Positions 5,343 through 6,388 of a stretch of DNA of 6,388 bases are shown here, in pieces. Position 1 is the first letter of the stretch, and every line of letters begins with the position of its first letter. The stretch is from an uncultured Clostridia bacterium (lineage in GTDB: Bacteria > Bacillota > Clostridia > Christensenellales > Borkfalkiaceae), in the NCBI GenBank assembly GCA_947174175.1, contig CAMWHW010000058.1, positions 1 to 6,388 on the forward strand, written 5' to 3'. Both the position numbers and the translations under genes were made by a program. The notes beneath the pieces were generated by a model. It worked only from the letters and a program-made list of their open reading frames with translations. It did not search any database and was not told the origin of the DNA.

Positions 5343-6215
5343 ATGGATAAAATTGCGATTGTTACGGACTCCAATTCGGGCATAACGCAGGAAGAAGGAA
5401 AAAATCTGGGTATATACGTAGTGCCCATGCCGTTCACCGTTGACGGTGTGGAATATCTGGAAGACATATCTATAACGCAGGAAAAGTTTTTCGAGCTTCT
5501 GGAAAACGGTGCGGACGTAACGACTTCCCAACCCTCGCAGACATATCTGGAAGAACTGTGGCAGAACCTGCTTAATTCCTACGAGCATATAATATATATT
5601 CCTATGACAAGCGGGTTAAGCGCAACCTGCGAAAACGCGAAAAAGTTTGCTGAAAAGTTTAGCGGCAGAGTTCACGTAGTCGACAATTTAAGAATTTCCG
5701 TTCCGCAGAAGATAAGCGTATACGAAGCGCTGCACATGGCAAAGGACGGCAAGCCCGTAGAGGAAATTTTAAAGCACCTTGAAAATACGACGGGCAAATA
5801 TTCGATTTACATAATGCTGAGCGTGTTGAAATATTTAAAGAAGGGCGGCAGAATTACGCCCGCCGCAGCCGCTCTCGGGGATATGCTGAAATTAAAACCT
5901 ATCCTGTCGTCACGCGGGCAAAGCTTTGATAAGTTTGCCGTAACCATTTCAATGGGGCAGGCAAAAAAGAAGATGATTCAGCAGATAAAAAACGAACTAG
6001 AAACCGAGTTCAAGTCCGAATACGAACAGGGTAAAATGGCTTTACTGGTTGCCTATTCAAAGGTTAAGGATGAAGCCTTGAAGTTTGCCAAAGAGATAGA
6101 GCAGGAATTTCCGGATATGAAGGTGCTTTACGTCGACCCGCTGTCGTTAAGCGTTGCCTGCCATACTGGTGCGGGTACGCTGGGAATAGGAATTTGCGTC
6201 TGCAATTATATCTAA
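5343..6215 (+). CDS. DegV family protein (FakB-like fatty-acid-binding protein)
   Basis: This 290-residue, full-length DegV protein has TDSNSG (8-13) at the first strand, DVTTSQPS (58-65) with Thr61, the PMTSGLSATCENA loop (87-99) with Ser93, LKYLKKGGRI (162-171) with Arg170, and CHTGAGTLGIG (273-283) with His274. Thr61, Ser93 and His274 correspond to the residues that hold the fatty-acid carboxylate in Staphylococcus FakB proteins. FakB presents the fatty acid to the kinase FakA, giving acyl phosphate for phospholipid synthesis; no fakA is in the window. The middle motif reads VVDNLRIS (112-119) instead of the common VVDS-R, a mild departure. GGAGGAG (5328-5334) is a strong ribosome binding site. 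It is the last gene of the MarR operon, 18 bases after the thioesterase. No convincing terminator follows. Confidence 0.92.
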   Translation: MDKIAIVTDSNSGITQEEGKNLGIYVVPMPFTVDGVEYLEDISITQEKFFELLENGADVTTSQPSQTYLEELWQNLLNSYEHIIYIPMTSGLSATCENAKKFAEKFSGRVHVVDNLRISVPQKISVYEALHMAKDGKPVEEILKHLENTTGKYSIYIMLSVLKYLKKGGRITPAAAALGDMLKLKPILSSRGQSFDKFAVTISMGQAKKKMIQQIKNELETEFKSEYEQGKMALLVAYSKVKDEALKFAKEIEQEFPDMKVLYVDPLSLSVACHTGAGTLGIGICVCNYI

Positions 6216-6300
6216 TCACATTGTTTTTCGGCTTTCAACCACAACATATTGTGTTTTATGCAAAATTGACAACTATTTTGAACTTTTTTGCCGAAAAGTA

Positions 6301-6329
6301 TTGAAATTATAAAAAAGGTGTGATATAAT
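6301..6329 (+). promoter_or_regulatory. Consensus-like promoter for the gene at the right edge
   Basis: TTGAAA (6301-6306), a 17-base spacer and perfect TATAAT (6324-6329), with TG at 6321-6322 making an extended -10. The predicted start near 6336 gives a leader of about 33 bases with AAAGGAG at 6356-6362. It should be a strong promoter. Confidence 0.8.
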
Positions 6330-6368
6330 TCCAACACTCAAAGTATTTGTTACTGAAAGGAGAAAATT

Positions 6369-6388
6369 ATGAAACTGTTTAAAATGAC
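6369..6388 (+). CDS. Start of an unidentified gene (3' part outside window)
   Basis: ATG 6369 follows AAAGGAG with six bases between and lies behind a strong promoter. Only MKLFKM can be read. The basic, hydrophobic beginning would suit a signal peptide or a cytosolic protein equally well, so no function is proposed. Confidence 0.65.

Noticed and set aside
6240..6253. Small hairpin CACAA-CATA-TTGTG followed by TTTTATG, as a terminator for the DegV operon
   Set aside because: The stem is only 5 bp, AT-rich and has a poor T-tail; it is too weak to call.
6225..6297. TTTTCGGC / GCCGAAAA inverted repeat upstream of the last promoter
   Set aside because: The 8-bp arms are separated by 57 bases in AT-rich DNA; this is plausible by chance and has no supporting structure.

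Overview
The window looks like chromosomal DNA from a low-to-mid-GC Gram-positive anaerobe, most likely a gut Clostridia-type Firmicute. The reasons are the strong AGGAG-type ribosome binding sites, the near-consensus TTGaca/TATAAT promoters, the short hairpin terminators, and the gene content: a bile salt hydrolase, a lipoprotein flavodoxin and a DegV-family fatty-acid-binding protein. Genus cannot be named from this alone. Every gene I can support is on the + strand. I see no tRNA, rRNA, CRISPR array, insertion sequence or long repeat.

Layout. (1) Positions 2-121 are the last codons of a probable flavin reductase, closed by a clean terminator at 131-160. (2) An extended -10 promoter (193-220) drives an exported lipoprotein flavodoxin (256-891). 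After a 151-base gap with no convincing promoter comes a bile salt hydrolase of the Ntn-hydrolase superfamily (1043-2023), closed by a strong terminator (2048-2088). (3) The T-tract of that terminator is also the -35 box of the next promoter (2079-2107). Its -10 box abuts the first codons of a three-gene operon: a small antibiotic-biosynthesis-monooxygenase (ABM) fold protein, an alpha/beta hydrolase with a Cys elbow, and a carboxymuconolactone decarboxylase-cupin fusion (2114-4188). The first gene has no Shine-Dalgarno and is a good candidate for leaderless translation. (4) A second operon (4361-6215) encodes a MarR-family regulator, a PaaI-like hotdog thioesterase and a DegV/FakB-like protein. 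Its promoter is flanked by two TTGA-TCAA inverted repeats that look like the regulator's own operators. (5) A consensus promoter (6301-6329) and a ribosome binding site lead into a gene that runs off the window after six codons.

How the genes may work together. The MarR-thioesterase-DegV operon is best read as a self-regulated fatty-acid or acyl-thioester handling module: one operator resembles the published FabT site, and the other two proteins belong to families acting on acyl-CoA/ACP and on free fatty acids. The ABM-hydrolase-CMD/cupin operon looks like a small pathway for a cyclic, quinonoid or lactone-type small molecule, but its substrate cannot be read from sequence. The bile salt hydrolase supports a gut habitat; terminators separate it from the operons downstream, so a shared pathway is not shown.
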